64,000 nt of DNA from Cercis canadensis (GCA_003255065.1 QAOA01001821.1:246525-310524), one strand, 5' to 3'; positions 45,650 to 58,945 are shown, counted from the first letter of the stretch. Numbers and translations: made by a program. Notes: generated from the letters alone by a model not told the origin.

Positions 45650-45960
45650 AATAATCTGAGAAATGAACGAAAATTCCGTGAGAAAAACTGACGTGACAAA
45701 CCCAATTTCTCACGAAAAATATCCTCCGTTAGAAATTTTCTCTCAGACTTTCTCTCGGTTTGCTATTGTCGTGAGAAATTTCTTACGTAATGTATCCATG
45801 AGAATTGAGCAATATTCTGTGAGAAGCTGTCGCGAAGTCTCATGGGAAGGTCGAGGACATTCTCATGGAAGGTGTCTGTGAGAACCTTTCTCAAAGACTG
45901 TTTCCAAGAGAAAATCCGAGACAAGGCAAGAAAATTATAATTTTTTATTTTAATTCCATG
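45650..45960. repeat. CACTA left (3') subterminal repeat region
   Basis: Many short inverted and direct copies of GTGAGAAA, TTTCTCAC, CATGAGAA and TCTCATGG occur here. In CACTA elements these bind the second element-encoded protein; that role is known for En/Spm and inferred here. Confidence 0.8.
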
Positions 45961-46372
45961 AGAAATACCCTTGCGCCCCCTTCCTACACCCTATTTTTCA
46001 ACTAACCCAAAAACTACAAAGTACAATAACCATCAGCAGCATAACTAGAATAGGAACAACAACAGAGGAGTAGAATGAATCAAATTTTATACAAATTAAA
46101 AAATGTATACAAATGAATCTATATAGGAAGGATACTGTAAAAAAAAAAATATACAAAAAGAATCTTTTCATAGCTCTAGACTCTACCAAAGTTTCAAATT
46201 CGTGGAAAATGAGTACCGAGCAGAAAATGTAGCGTCAACATCAGTGATATAAACAAGAGTTCTGTGACACAAAAATAGAACACATAATGGTGAGAAACAT
46301 AAAATGTCTAAAAATATAACATAGAAGGAAATGCAGCTATACAAATAGGCACTGATAAAATATGAGGAGGAC

Positions 46373-49300
46373 CTATATAATATCAATCACTTCTAGTACA
46401 TAATCACTTGGGGGATTTTCCTCGGTTTCCTCATCATTGCTATTATATTCATCTTCTTCCTCTTCCTCAGCACCTTCTCCTATCTGATCATCTACATTAG
46501 TTACAATGATTGGATTCTCACCAGTAACAATTTCATCCATAGCAGCTGAAGTATTATCTCCCAAATCTGTTTGTGTTTGACCATCATTAACAATTAACGC
46601 CGGTAAGCGATGTGATACGTCTTAGTAGGGATCATATGGGGCATATGGGGCATCAATTGTGTGCCTAGCCTTCGTTTTAAGGACATGTAACTAGTCTCAC
46701 TTATTAGGAGTTGTGCGTGGATAAGGAAAGAAATAAACTTGCTATGCTTGTTGAGCTAATATGAAAGGGTCATCCTCCATGTATGTTTTATTTGAGTTTA
46801 CTTCCACAAATCCATATTTTGGATAACTTTTTGTCCCCCGATGTGAAGGATCATATCATTTACAATTAAATAGTATCAATCGATGACTAAGTGAACCGAT
46901 ATATGCAATCTCAATGATCTCTTGTAGTATCCCATAATAAGAGGATTCCACTTCGCTATAACCATATCCCTTCAAACATACTCCACTGTTATTTTTTTTT
47001 CAACCATGAGACCAAGCTTCTGCATGAAATTTATAACTATTGATATTTACTCGGTCCTATGTTTGGACCTTCCTTAAGGGACCCCAAGCCAAAGATATTA
47101 AAAGCCCATCCATAATACCATTTTGAGGGTTTTGTACCAACATATATATAATTAACAAGATGTTAATGATATATTAAGCTTGTTGAATACAATTAAAATT
47201 TTTAAATAGTTCAAGTTACTTACAAATTGTTTAAACTGTTAAGGAAATCCAATGGAGATGTGCTTATCCATTTCAACATTTCGGAAATTCCCATAGAATG
47301 AGGTTAATCACTCTATTTACATGTGGCAACACAAACATAGCATTGATTAACACATAATAATTAATTGAAGCATTAGAAATTATGAATATATTAAGCTGGA
47401 ACTTACCTCAAGTAAGGTTTAACCTCAGAGTAATTAAGCAACACATACTTTGTTGCAGTTGCTAGTTTCTCATCATTAAGATATCATCGTTGCACGATTC
47501 CATGGAGGAAAGTAGGATAATTGAAGATGTAAATATGTTGTATGGCATAACTTTCAATACCATCATGATTGTGAGGCACTCTTTTAGTCCTTGAATGGAC
47601 ATGAGACTCGAAGTAGTATGAAAAAAAAGTTAAAGTCTCTTCAAGGATGTATGCTTCTCAAATTGAACCTTCCACACAGACTTTGTTTTTAACCTTTTGT
47701 TTTAAGGTATGAAGGAACCTTTCGAAATGGTACATCCACCTATATTGGACAGGTCCACCCGCCAGCGCTTCTTCAACTAAATGAACCGGTAAATGCTTCA
47801 TCACATCAAAGAAAGCAGGAGGAAAAATCTTCTCAAGTTTGCACAAGATGATGAGAATATTTTGCTCTATTATTTGCAAGTCATCTTTGTATAAAGTAGG
47901 AGAGCAAAGATCAGGAAAAACTAGCTCAATTCAACAAAAGGTTTCCAAACAGGAGTGGGCAACCCACTAAAAGCAATTGGTAAGAGTCTATCCATAAACA
48001 CATGACAATCATGACTTTTCATGTAGGTCAAAGTCTATAGATGAGTATCGACACAATTCCCTAAGTTGGATGTATATCTATCAAAAAACTTTAGACTCTG
48101 CACCCACTCACATACAGCTGTCTTCTGGTCAATACTAAGTGTATACAACGTTTTGGGTTTCACAATCTTTCCATTGCCCAAGTCTTACAACTCCAAACTG
48201 GGACGTTTACAAAACTTTGTCATATCTAGTCTCACATTCACATTATCTTTACTCTTATATTTTACATCCATGACCATATTAAAGACATTTCCAAAGACAT
48301 TGCTCTCTGTATATATCACATCAATGTTGTGAGGAATCAATAAATCATGCTAATATGGTAAGTCCCAGAAAATACTACGCTTAATCTAGTTGTGGGTTAC
48401 ACCATAACTAGTAGAGACAACATCTCTACTTTCTGTTACTCTGGGTTATCTTAACACTTGTATGAAAAATTTGTTTTCAAAGTAAGACCTATGTGATATG
48501 CCCTTCTCAGTAGCATTCCTCAAGAACTTATTTTTGTTACGACGGAAATGATAATCTTGGGCCAATAATTTTCGATGACAATTGAAATAACAAATATTTT
48601 GCATATGCTTCAAATAAAATGCCTTCGAACCACCCATGCAAATTGGGCAACGCAACCTATCTGTTGTTTGCTAACTGGATAACATTCTATATGTAGGGAA
48701 GTCATTGATGGTTCACAAAAGAGTTGCCCTCATTCGGAAGTTTTGCTTTAATAATATGTCATAAGTATGCATTCATTCATTCCAAAGAAATTTCAAATCG
48801 TCAAGTAAATGTTGCATGAAGACGTTAATTTTGCTTTTCGGATTATGATGACCATGAATAATAACAGTTAAGAACATGTTATCCTTTCTCATATACATGC
48901 CAACCAGAAGATTGTAAAGAGTTAAGATAACAGGTCAACATGAATAGGTCTTCGTGTCTATTCCAAAAGGATTGAAACCATCGGCACATAGACCTAATCT
49001 CATATTCCTCGATTCTGATATGAAATCTGGGTGAACCATATCAAAATACTTACATGTATCTCCATTAGATGGACGTGACAACACCCCTGGTTCACGTTGG
49101 TGTTCTTTATTCCATCTTATCTCATTCGCATATGCATTGGATCCAAAAAGTCTTTGCAATCTAGGGATTATTGGCAAATACCACATCTGTTTAGTTGGAA
49201 CTTCCCTTCCCTTGTCTAACTCTGAATTCTGTGAAATGTGCTTCATCACAAATGTGACACTGCCTAGCAGATTTATCTTCTCCATAATACAACATACACT

Positions 49301-49935
49301 CATGTGGACAATTGTCAATCTTCTTGTACCCACAACCAAGTTTAGAAACCAATCTCTTGGCTTGATACAAATTAGTTGGCATTTTATAACCTGAAGGCAA
49401 TATCTCTGTCATCGGTGTAATAAGTTTAGCCATTGAACTTTCTAGGATGTTATAGTCAGACTTGATGCTTAATAATCTGACAACTGTTGAAAGCACATAG
49501 TGTGTCTCACATCCATTCCATAATGGAGACTTACAGCCCTTAACATATCATAAAACTTTGTAAATTCTGGATTTGGATCCTCTTCCGGTATATACTCTGA
49601 TTTGAAAGAGGGCCCTGCAACATCTGTAACCATCTGTTCATATCAAGAGATATACTAATTTTCAACATCCATTGGGATAATGGCTAGACGGACCTCTACA
49701 TGATTATCCCAATAATAATAATCATCCATGAAACCTTTCGTGTATATGTGCATCCTTATTTAATCTAATGTACGATACTTATGGTATTTGCATTTCACAC
49801 ATGGGCATCTAAACTTTCCTTCTTGAATATATACATCAAGTTGACTTGCAAACTCAATAAATACCTCAACACCAGCATAAAACTCATATCTAACAACTTT
49901 ACAATTTGGAACAAGTTTCTCATACATTCAACGAC
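46373..49935 (-). pseudogene. TNP2-type CACTA transposase
   Basis: On the minus strand from MYEKLVPNCKVVRYEFYAG, the Transpos_assoc zinc region follows (KFRCPCVKCKYHKYRT, then MHIYTKGFMDDYYYWDNH). Next are the TNP2 domain (LVSKLGCGYKKIDNCPHECM, LPIIPRLQRLFGSNAYANEI, MRLGLCADGFNPFG, then MRCPICMGGSKAFYLKHMQN) and the DUF4218 region (KIFPPAFFDVMKHLPVHLVE, GGPVQYRWMYHFERFL). DUF4216 (DDPFILAQQA, GILQEIIEIAYIG) leads to an acidic C-terminus ending at 46373. Frameshifts (for example near 49220) and stops are scattered. It would cut and move the element if intact. Confidence 0.9.
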
Positions 49936-51192
49936 GATGTTCAGAGATCTTCATATTCTTTCAATATTCAAAACAAAATGAAGTTGTCAATGTTTTCTTC
50001 CAATGCTTCAAAGGTACTACGTTTTACTCTAGGTATGGCTTCTATCTTATTCTTGAAATTTGTTCCACCACTAGTAGAAGCTTATAGGAACCAAATAGGT
50101 CAAGTAAATTTCGGTAGCACATTCCCATAGTTCTCCAAGTACGTGAATTACGTTATTCAACCAGCATAAATATGTACCTAGAGAAACAAAAGAGAGGTGC
50201 TCTGAAATTTAATTGATATACTTGCTCTTAAATCTCTATCGTTCTATTAGTGGAACAACAACTTCAATAATAGTCTTAAAATCGGGGACTATCCGATAGT
50301 TAATCCTATGTGATTAACTCTCAGATGAGTTTTTAAATTAACCTAACTTATTATATATAACTCTAACGTACATTCATTCCACAAGTTTTTAATATGTCAT
50401 ATGCTCATAATTCATATATCATTACAAATAACTTACTATCCAACATATTGTCCATACATTAATGAAAAACTGCACAATCATGTCAAAAAATTCAAACAAC
50501 ATTATACAAATAATACACATATAATATACAACAATAGTCTCAAGCAGAGTTATCAAAATCTCAGCAATTTCACACATAATTTAAATAATAAATTAGTCTC
50601 TAAATCCCGCAAAATTAAAATTCATCCATACTAATTTAAAAAAATCACACAAATTCATCCAAACCCTCTATATGCATCATAAAACAAAAGCCCTCAACCA
50701 ATTTATACAAAAAAAAAAAAAAAATTCACAACTACTCTAATTTGAAGATTGAAATTTGGATTCAACATCAAGAGCGAACTCTGAAACCAAACCATTAATC
50801 AAGTTTGTAATCCATCAAATACCTATCCACAACCAATCTATACTTAAAGTAGTCCACAAATATACAAAAAAACTAGCATATTTTGTGCATCATTGAGAAA
50901 GAAAATACAAGAGAAATTCAGAGATAAAATCAGAGAAAAATGACTTACCTCAACTCCAAAGCTTAAAAAGGAAGGAGTAGATTGTCCACACACGCCGGAA
51001 AGCGCCCTAAAATTATAGGAATCCGCCGCCCAAGCCAGTTCACAAGGAGAAATCGCCAAAAAATAATATTTTCTCTAAGTTGCAAATGAAGAAGGTGAGC
51101 CGTAGGACTAGAAGAAATTTTTAGATTTCTCACGGAATTTTTCCGTGAGAACATCTGTGAGAAAAACTCGCCCAATTTTTCCTCCGTCCAAG
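49936..51192 (-). other. CACTA 5' region upstream of the transposase
   Basis: AT-rich, with poly(A) near 50710, and without a further gene that I recognise. The last part (51115-51180) has the CCGTGAGAA/TTTCTCACGG subterminal motifs again, and continues after the nested LTRs at 55596. No second CACTA gene (TNPA-like) was seen. Confidence 0.6.
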
Positions 51193-51482
51193 GGTCAAGT
51201 ATTAAGTGAATTTTATATCCACTTTTTAGGTATTCTTAGCTTATCATTTTGTAGGTTTCTTGAGTTATTTTACTGTTAAATGATGTGTTATTGTATTTGT
51301 GTATGTCTAATTAAGTTTTGAAAAGTTTGGTGCATTAAGGTGAAAAAGTGTCAAAGTGTGTGAAGAAGAGGCAACAACAAGGGCTACAGCGCCTGTACAC
51401 TTGCGCTATAGTGTCCTTTAGTCCAGAAATTTAGCGCACTAGAGCTAGAAAGCAAGTGCACTAGTGCTTCCATGCATGTGCG

Positions 51483-54400
51483 AGATCCTTTGTTCTAGAG
51501 ACTAGGCCTAACCGCGCCTCAAGGCTCACGCACCAACGTGCATACCTAGCACTTCACCTCGCATTCCAGCATGATAGCGCCCCTGTGACCAAAACTCAGC
51601 CCCCATGCACCCTTGCCCACGTGCGAGAATACCCTAACGCAGCAAGTTAGCGCTGCGGCGCCTATACAATAGTTTTGAGGCGGCAACAATTTCTTTTCTT
51701 AATTAGATTAGGATTATAACATTGATGAGCTGCTGATGCTCCTCAAATTAGTAAAATTTATAGTCGGTTTACTAAAGCTACTTATAGCATAAGACAACAC
51801 CAAGTCGAACCAAAGGATTACTCTAAGTAGTGAATCAGATTAAGAAACATATAAACATGGGGGGTTTGTTTTGTTCAAGTGATTAACAGAAATTAATTAA
51901 AAGTGGTAAACCTTAAGGAAAATAACCAATCCAAGTTTAACTGATTCTGATTTTAATCCATCATTGATTTCAAAGAATCCATTCAATCATTAACCTAGTT
52001 CTTGGCCTTAGAACACATCAAGAAGCCTCTCAGTGCTCTATGGATATCCACTGGTTAAGCAACCAAAATTCGGATCAACTAAGACTAAATGAATTAAGCA
52101 CTCATTCAAATCCAGTTTAACCTAAGTCCAGAATCCAGCCAAGGGTAAACAATCCGTCCAAAAGCTTAGAAACATTGATTAACCTTCAATTTTCTCTTTA
52201 TCACATGCAATTAAGCAATCAACACATGAAAATCCAAATTCAAATTTAAGCAATTCAAACAGAATGATTCAGAGGAAGGAAAAAAGTAGATTAACCACTA
52301 AATGAATAATAATCAAAGCATAATCTCAGAATTAATAATTAGAAAGCTAAAACCTGGATTGATTTGAGTATTTAGCCCTCCATCAACAAGAGGAACAAAG
52401 TCTACAAAGAACTTAGAGAGAAAACTTGAAGACTAAGAAAACAAGAAAATCTATTTAAAGTATGATTATGAAACTCGGCTGCCTCTTTCTGAACATATTA
52501 ACCTCCAAAAATACATGCACACCCAAATTGACCTTAGGTCACACTTATTTGCATGGGCCTTAGCTTTCATTAGGCTTTGGTTTGGGCTCAATTGGACTTG
52601 TAATGAAGAAGTTAGGCACATTTAAGTGCCAACAGGTCTCTGGAACCATCAGCCAACTTCGACAGGAAATAAGACCATCTAAACTATACAATTTGGTAAA
52701 CCGGTCTTCATAACAATTGAAGATCTGCGTCTTAGATTTCCAATGGGACCAGTGTAAAGTCCATAAGACATCTACAGATTAAGTTATGATCTAAACACTG
52801 CATGCGGGTCAGGATCCTGCGACAGCATCTCTTCTCTGGCTTCCAGGCTGCATATGACCAGCTAAACATCCAAATTAGACTTGGGGCTCTGAATCAAAGT
52901 TGTAGATATTTATCTTAGATTTCCTACAAGGTAGGATTTAAAATTATTAGATGTCCAGAACTCAAGTTATGCATGAAAAACAGAGAGTGCATAAAATGCC
53001 CAGTATTGCTGAAAAATACATTTATGCCCAATTGGATCCAAACTCATGAAATGTGACCCAAGTCCACTCNAGATCCTTTGTTCTAGAGACTAGGCCTAAC
53101 CGCGCCTCAAGGCTCATGCACCAACGTGCATACCTAGCAGTTCACCTCGCATTCCAGCATGATAGCGCCCCTGCGACCAAAACTCAGCCCCCATGCACCC
53201 TTGCCCACGTGCGAGAATACCCTAACGCAGCAAGTTAGCGCTGCGGCGCCTATACAATAGTTTTAAGGCAGCAACAATTTCTTTTCTTAATTAGATTAGG
53301 ATTATAACATTGATGAGCTGCCGATGCTCCTCAAATTAGTAAAATTTATAGTCGGTTTACTAAAGCTACTTATAGCATAAGGCAACACCAAGTCGAACCA
53401 AAGGATTACTCTAAGTAGTGAATCAGATTAAGAAACATATAAACATGGGGGGTTTGTTTTGTTCAAGTGATTAACAGAAATTAATTAAAAGTGGTAAACC
53501 TTAAGGAAAATAACCAATCCAAGTTTAATTGATTCTGATTTTAATCCATCCTTGATTTCAAAGAATCCATTCAATCATTAACCTAGTTCTTGGCCTTAGA
53601 ACACATCAAGAAGCCTCTCAGTGCTCTATGGATATCCACTGGTTAAGCAACCAAAATTCGGATCAACTAAGACTAAATGAATTAAGCACTCATTCAAATC
53701 CAGTTTAACCTAAGTCCAGAATCCAGCCAAGGGTAAACAATCCGTCCAAAGGCTTAGAAACATTGATTAACCTTCAATTTCCTCTTTATCACATGCAATT
53801 AAGCAATCAACACATGAAAATCCAAATTCGAATTTAAGCAATTCAAACAGAATGATTCAGAGGAAGGAAAAAAGTAGATTAACCACTAAATGAATAACAA
53901 TCAAAGCATAATCTCAGAATTAATAATCAGAAAGCCAAAACCTGGATTGATTTGAGTATTTAGCCCTCCATCAACAAGAGGAACAAAGTTTACAAAGAAC
54001 TTAGAGAGAAAACTTAAAGACTAAGAAAACAAGAAAATCTATTTAAAGTATGATTATGAAACTCGGCTGCCTCTTTCTGAACATATAAACCTCCAAAAAT
54101 ACATGTACACCGAAATTGACCTTAGGTCACACTTATTTCCATGGGCCTTAGCTTTCATTAGGCTTTGGTTTGGGCTCAATTGGACTTGTAATGAAGAAGT
54201 TAGGCACATTTAAGTGCCAACAGGTCTCTGGAACCATCAGCCAACTTCGACAGGAAATAAGACCATCTAAACTATACAATTTGGTAAACTGGTCTTCATA
54301 ACAATTGAAGATCTGCATCTTAGCTTTCCAATGGGACCATTGTAAAGTCCATAAGACATCTACAGATTAAGTTATGATCTAAACACTGCATGCGGGTCAG

Positions 54401-54657
54401 GATCCTGTGACAGCATCTCTTCTCTAGCTTCCAGGCTGAATATGACCAGCTAAACATCCAAATTAGACTTGGGGCTCTGAATCAAAGTTGTAGATATTTC
54501 TCTTAGATTTCCTACAAGGTAGGATTTAAAATTATTAGATGTCCAGAACTCAAGTTATGCATGAAAAACAGAGAGTGCATAAAATGCCTAGTATTGCTGA
54601 AAAATACATTTATGCCCAATTGGATCCAAACTCATGAAATGTGACCCAAGCCCACTC
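51483..54657. repeat. 1.59 kb direct duplication around a single N (53070)
   Basis: 51483-53069 and 53071-54657 are about 98% identical by eye, both beginning AGATCCTTTGTTCTAGAG and differing by scattered substitutions. It includes both host LTR sequence and the nested Athila LTR. It is most likely two haplotypes joined end to end by the assembler. Confidence 0.9.
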
Positions 54658-54727
54658 AATTCAGCCCAAAAGAGGTTTAAAAGACTAAATATGAGGGTTA
54701 ACTACTGTATAAAAAGTATGTTCATCA
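51723..54727 (-). repeat. Athila-family solo LTR, shown twice because of an assembly duplication
   Basis: The LTR family is that at 5085-6812, in reverse orientation. The complete copy is 53311-54727 (1417 bp, TGATGAGC to TTCATCA on the plus strand). It is flanked by perfect AACAT repeats (53306-53310 and 54728-54732). A first, nearly identical partial copy lies at 51723-53069, also preceded by AACAT (51718-51722), and ends at the single N at 53070. If the duplication is removed, one solo LTR remains. Confidence 0.9.
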
Positions 54728-55595
54728 AACATTAGTATAAATAGGGACTTTTTAGGTTTTAGTCTATCTCTAGATGTGTTTTGAAGGCAAGTAAGAGACA
54801 ATGATTGAAGCGAGGATTGGTGACAGTAACTCTTAGCTTCAATACTGAGTTTTATTCTTTTCCCTTTCAATCATGTCTAGAATTTATTCTGTTATGCTTT
54901 ATTTTTCTGTCATTAACTAAATTCCTTTCTAGGGCTACGATGTAGCCTAGCTAGGAAGATTTGTGATTTTCTATTTCTTTAATTTAAGAACATCTTTATT
55001 AATTGTCTTATTCTTCTAAATTCTTCATGCTTCTATTTGCTTGATCACTAATTAGTTGATTAGATAATTGCAATGAAATCAGGAGGTAATTTGTAATTAA
55101 AGATCATAGGGATTAAGAACATAGATTGCATGTAGGATAGGGATATACTTTCATGGCTTGTGTAGTCAATTAAAGAGAACCAAAGAATTAAATAAATTTC
55201 TAGGTTATTCATAATTCACATAAGAATATAGTAGATTCATAACTTAGAGATATTTTCGTTTGACATTGGGAGAGGCTAATGAATAAATTAGGGTTCTTGG
55301 CTAGCAATTAAGAAGATAATTCTTGGTTAATGAAATAAGGATAGCAAATCAGAATAGCTATGGTGAAATCGAAAACCCTAAATACTTCTCATCCATCTTT
55401 CAATCTCTTTTACTATTCTTGCATTTTAATTATTGCTCAATATCAATTCTTTATTTTCTTGACTATCTAGATAAAATTAGAATAAACCAAATTTTGGTAT
55501 TTATTAGTCACAATTTCCATGGGACAATATTTTACTCTCATTTTATTACTTGAAAATGATAACATACACTTGCGTTAGAGTTTTGCACAACATCT

Positions 55596-55918
55596 AGTGA
55601 AACGTTGCTTTTCGTTTCTCATGAACAAAATCCATGAGAATTCTCATGTTTAAATTGTGCATTTTAGGTTCTCATGGACCTGTATTCCATGAGAAATAAA
55701 GATGCAAAACTTGTGCTTCTATTTTTTACAGAGCATAAGTCTGTGAGAACAATAACATGTCGTCACGGTTGTTCTCATAGTCATTGTCCATGAGAATATA
55801 TTCGTACCACCTTCCTGCCATTCTTTCTTGGATATTCTCATGGGTTTCTCATGACCAATTATCACAGAATATATATCCGTGAAAAATTCCATGAGAAAAT
55901 CGTCATTTTCTTGTAGTG
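55596..55918 (+). repeat. CACTA right (5') subterminal repeats and terminal inverted repeat
   Basis: At least ten copies of CATGAGAA or TTCTCATG occur in about 320 bp, often as CATGAGAATTCTCATG palindromes. The last 13 bases are the CACTA terminal inverted repeat. Confidence 0.88.
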
Positions 55919-55921
55919 TGG

Positions 55922-58449
55922 CAATATTTATCCCTCTTCATTATGGATCTGATTTTGAATTTAAAATTAATATTCCACTTTTTTGAGTTTCAAAATAATT
56001 GATTAAATTTATAGAATTGATTGTATATTTTTTTTGGTCTTGTTGTTGCGTGTCTTATGTGTTTGAAAATGGAACAAAATAAATTGATGAATTGACAATA
56101 CTTATCTCTCTTCAATTTGGGATATGATTTTGAATTTAAAATTATTTTTCTACTTTTTTGAGTTTCAAATCTAATAAGGGATGATGGACAATTATCTTTC
56201 GAAATTATTATTGAATTAATATGTTTGTATTTGAATCCAATTCACTTTCTTAATTATTTTGTCAAATTATTTCTAAATTCTAAATTCTAGATTGTTGTTA
56301 TTGTTGAATTAGGCAACCATATTTTCCCCATCTACAGCTGCTTGCTTTCCATTAAAATGCATCACTTGATTAGAATTTTCATTATTTATTTTTGGTTTAC
56401 ACTTAGGGTATCCCTACACCATTTGAATATAGGATTAATCCCTATTCGGGACGGGAGCAGTAACCAGTAAATCCCTAGAACACATTGGAGCTCAGCCTGC
56501 TTCCACTGAGCCAACACATTGTTGGTATTACAATTTTCATTGTCGATCCTTTTAATGTCATCTTTTGGCGGAATATCCAAATTAAACAGAAGTCCATTCA
56601 CAATTAGTAATTAGATTAATAGTAATTAAAACGAATATACATTTGATTTAGTATTTACTCCACTTAACATGATTTTTTTATAAATATCGCAAATTTTCAT
56701 AATTAACTTATCAAAATAAACGAGTTAAGTTTATCTTACATCATTTTTTGAAAGTTTTATATATGATATATCACGTAAAAATTGTTTATCTTATTTTAAC
56801 TTGTTTTCTTATAGATTTCTACCTCTGTATTGATATAGTTTAAAGAATTTATATTTGTCCAACAGAAAAAAAAAAAAAAGAATTTATATTTGTTAAAGTC
56901 TTACTCATTATTTAATTCAGAAATTATGTCTTTATTATTCTTTTGATAAATTATCAGCATTCAGCAATTTTATTACTTATCATGTAAATTTGTTATAGGA
57001 AATTGATCTAAACTTTACTAATAAGATTAAATACTTATCTCATGCATATTTACATGCTAATTATCAGATATTTTCAAAAGTTACATAAGGTCAAACCCAT
57101 CAAAGAATTTCATTAACTGAGGACAATCGAGAACAAAATTGTGGTCATAAAATAACAAAGATTAGTCAATTGCTTCTCTCCTTCCCATTGTGCAACGTTG
57201 AACGCTTCAAAACCATTCAAACAGCTCCCTTGCCCTTGTACTTCAGCCTCTTTGTGATCACTACTTGGAGAAAGGGTCCAATAATTTGAACTCGAAGGCA
57301 CTTCTTGTGTCCTTTGCACCTCTGAATGATTTGATTTTGAGGGTACCCTATCCTATATAAGAGAATTGAAAAAGTATATCTACGAAAAATTTCTGCTAAC
57401 AAATAGCTGTCTTCCTCTATTTCTTAATAAAGATAAGATAATTGAACAAAGAAACACATCGAAGAAGAGAAAGAGTAGTATACATTTGGAAGCTCAAGAT
57501 TGAAGACTAAAGCAGTAGCTTCAAACACATTTCATACTGATAATTAAAAATTTATCTTAAAAAAATGCAGAGTTGTTGAAACATGCCTTGGATGGAAAAG
57601 AAAAAATAGAAAGAAAACAAAAGGATCTCTCAATTGTAAATGTTTTTAACTTTATTTTTCGATGTACTATAAAACTCATATTTGTCCTTTAGATAATTAC
57701 AGTCATAAAAAAGCATCCATAAATTAAAGGTATCAAAAGGATCTCTCAATTGTACATTTTGTTTCATTATTTTTTGATGTTCTTGGTGATTTCATCGAGA
57801 TGAACTAATCTTGGAGTTATTACAATGGTAACAAATTAAAATGAGAATGCAGTCAGATTAATGATCATCAAATAGAACAACATATATAGTATAAAGAAAT
57901 ACAAACGTGTTAGAAATATGTAAAAATAGATGAACATGATTAGCCAGTAGGAATCTCATTTTTTCTTCCAAATGGGAGCACTCACGTGTTTTACTAGCTT
58001 GTGAGAAACGGAGGAATATAGAGCAGGGGGAGGGCTGCGTCAGTAGGTGTTACATTTCACAAATACTAGTCTTTAAATGATTATCACAAAAAGTAACATA
58101 GACATAAATACTTTTTCAACATAATAATCTATTATAAAATGTATAAAATTGATTGTGTATTTTTTGGTCCTATTGTTACTTGAACCTAGTTAGCCACAAA
58201 AATTAAGTAGACATGAATATTTTTTCAACATAATAATCTCTTAAAATTTATGTAGTTAGTCTATTTCAACTAGCTTCTCTCCGTTTATTTGCGACATTAA
58301 GTGTAATATATGCAGCAAGCCCTCAAACCTTAGCCAGAGTACACAATAATGACTACATTGCCACATGGCAGCATGTGGTGCATTTTTATTATGGCTGGAT
58401 TGCCACGTGGCAGCATGTGGTGTATTGGGGTTCTTCTTTTAAAATTATA
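55922..58449. other. AT-rich DNA between the CACTA element and the Helitron
   Basis: Repeated units like AACATAATAATCT(A/T)TTA with GAATTGATTG and TTTTTTGGTCC occur near 56010, 58100 and 58210 and, across the CACTA element, near 45350 and 45500. Two short minus-strand frames at 57402-57113 and one at 56601-56386 are not recognised and may be chance or exon fragments. No functional gene is seen. Confidence 0.5.
58361..58420. repeat. Two tandem hairpin units beside the Helitron end
   Basis: CCACATGGCAGCATGTGG (58361-58378) and CCACGTGGCAGCATGTGG (58403-58420) are 42 bp apart with similar spacers. Each can fold into a 7-base stem with a GCAG loop (one mismatch-type wobble in the second). Confidence 0.75.
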
Positions 58450-58945
58450 CTAGTACTATTCCCGCGCGATGCGCAGGCCGCTACAGGAGGGACTGGGAAA
58501 AAGATGTGGGATGAAATCTAGGTGATCATAGAATCATAAATTATATAAATCTATCGTATATAATATATTAACTACGGATTTCATTTTTTGAACGATAATG
58601 CAATATATTCCAAGCATCAATCATGAATTCATAAGTAACTTAAAAGTGCATTAAACTAATGCAAGAATAAGATAATATTGTAATGTAATTACCTACAATG
58701 TAAAATTGGGATTGGTGCTATTAGCGTCTTCGTCTAAGTTCACATGAACTTGCTCTAACATTAGAATTGCAATATTGGTATAATTAGAATGTATAAGATC
58801 AAATATTAACGGACATGGTATAATTAAGCCATGGTGTACCTTTTTGTATAATTTTATGGAACACTTATTTGTAGACAACATTTATGGTCCTTGTTGTAGA
58901 ACTCCCATTTGTATTAATTGCCAAAACTTTGAGCCTGCTCCTTGT

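Larger units (their letters stand above)
51193..55592 (+). repeat. Solo LTR of a Ty3/gypsy element, itself interrupted
   Basis: It starts GGTCAAGTATTAAGTG (TGTCAAG is usual in Athila/Tat-like LTRs) and ends near GCACAACA. The pieces are 51193-51722 and 54733-55592, together about 1.39 kb. A TATA box (TATAAATA, 54737-54744) lies just right of the nested insertion. No internal domain is present. I could not find a clean target duplication, so the ends are approximate. Confidence 0.6.
45611..55918 (-). mobile_element. CACTA (En/Spm) transposon with nested LTRs
   Basis: The right end carries the terminal inverted repeat TTTTCTTGTAGTG (reverse complement of CACTACAAGAAAA, 55906-55918), followed by TGG. 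The left side ends in TGG (45608-45610), a three-base target duplication, but no matching left inverted repeat is present, so a few terminal bases were lost. Subterminal regions on both ends are full of CATGAGAA/GTGAGAA motifs in both directions. A TNP2-type transposase pseudogene runs on the minus strand. Related flank sequence at 56000-56110 supports the insertion point. Confidence 0.88.

Noticed and set aside
51483-54657. A true tandem pair of Athila LTRs (a full element with a short internal part)
   Set aside because: Between the copies lie an N and host LTR sequence rather than PBS or polypurine tract, and both copies start at the same AACAT site.
57113-57402. Two overlapping minus-strand frames as a small gene
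   Set aside because: Short, in different phases, no recognisable domain, no clear start context.
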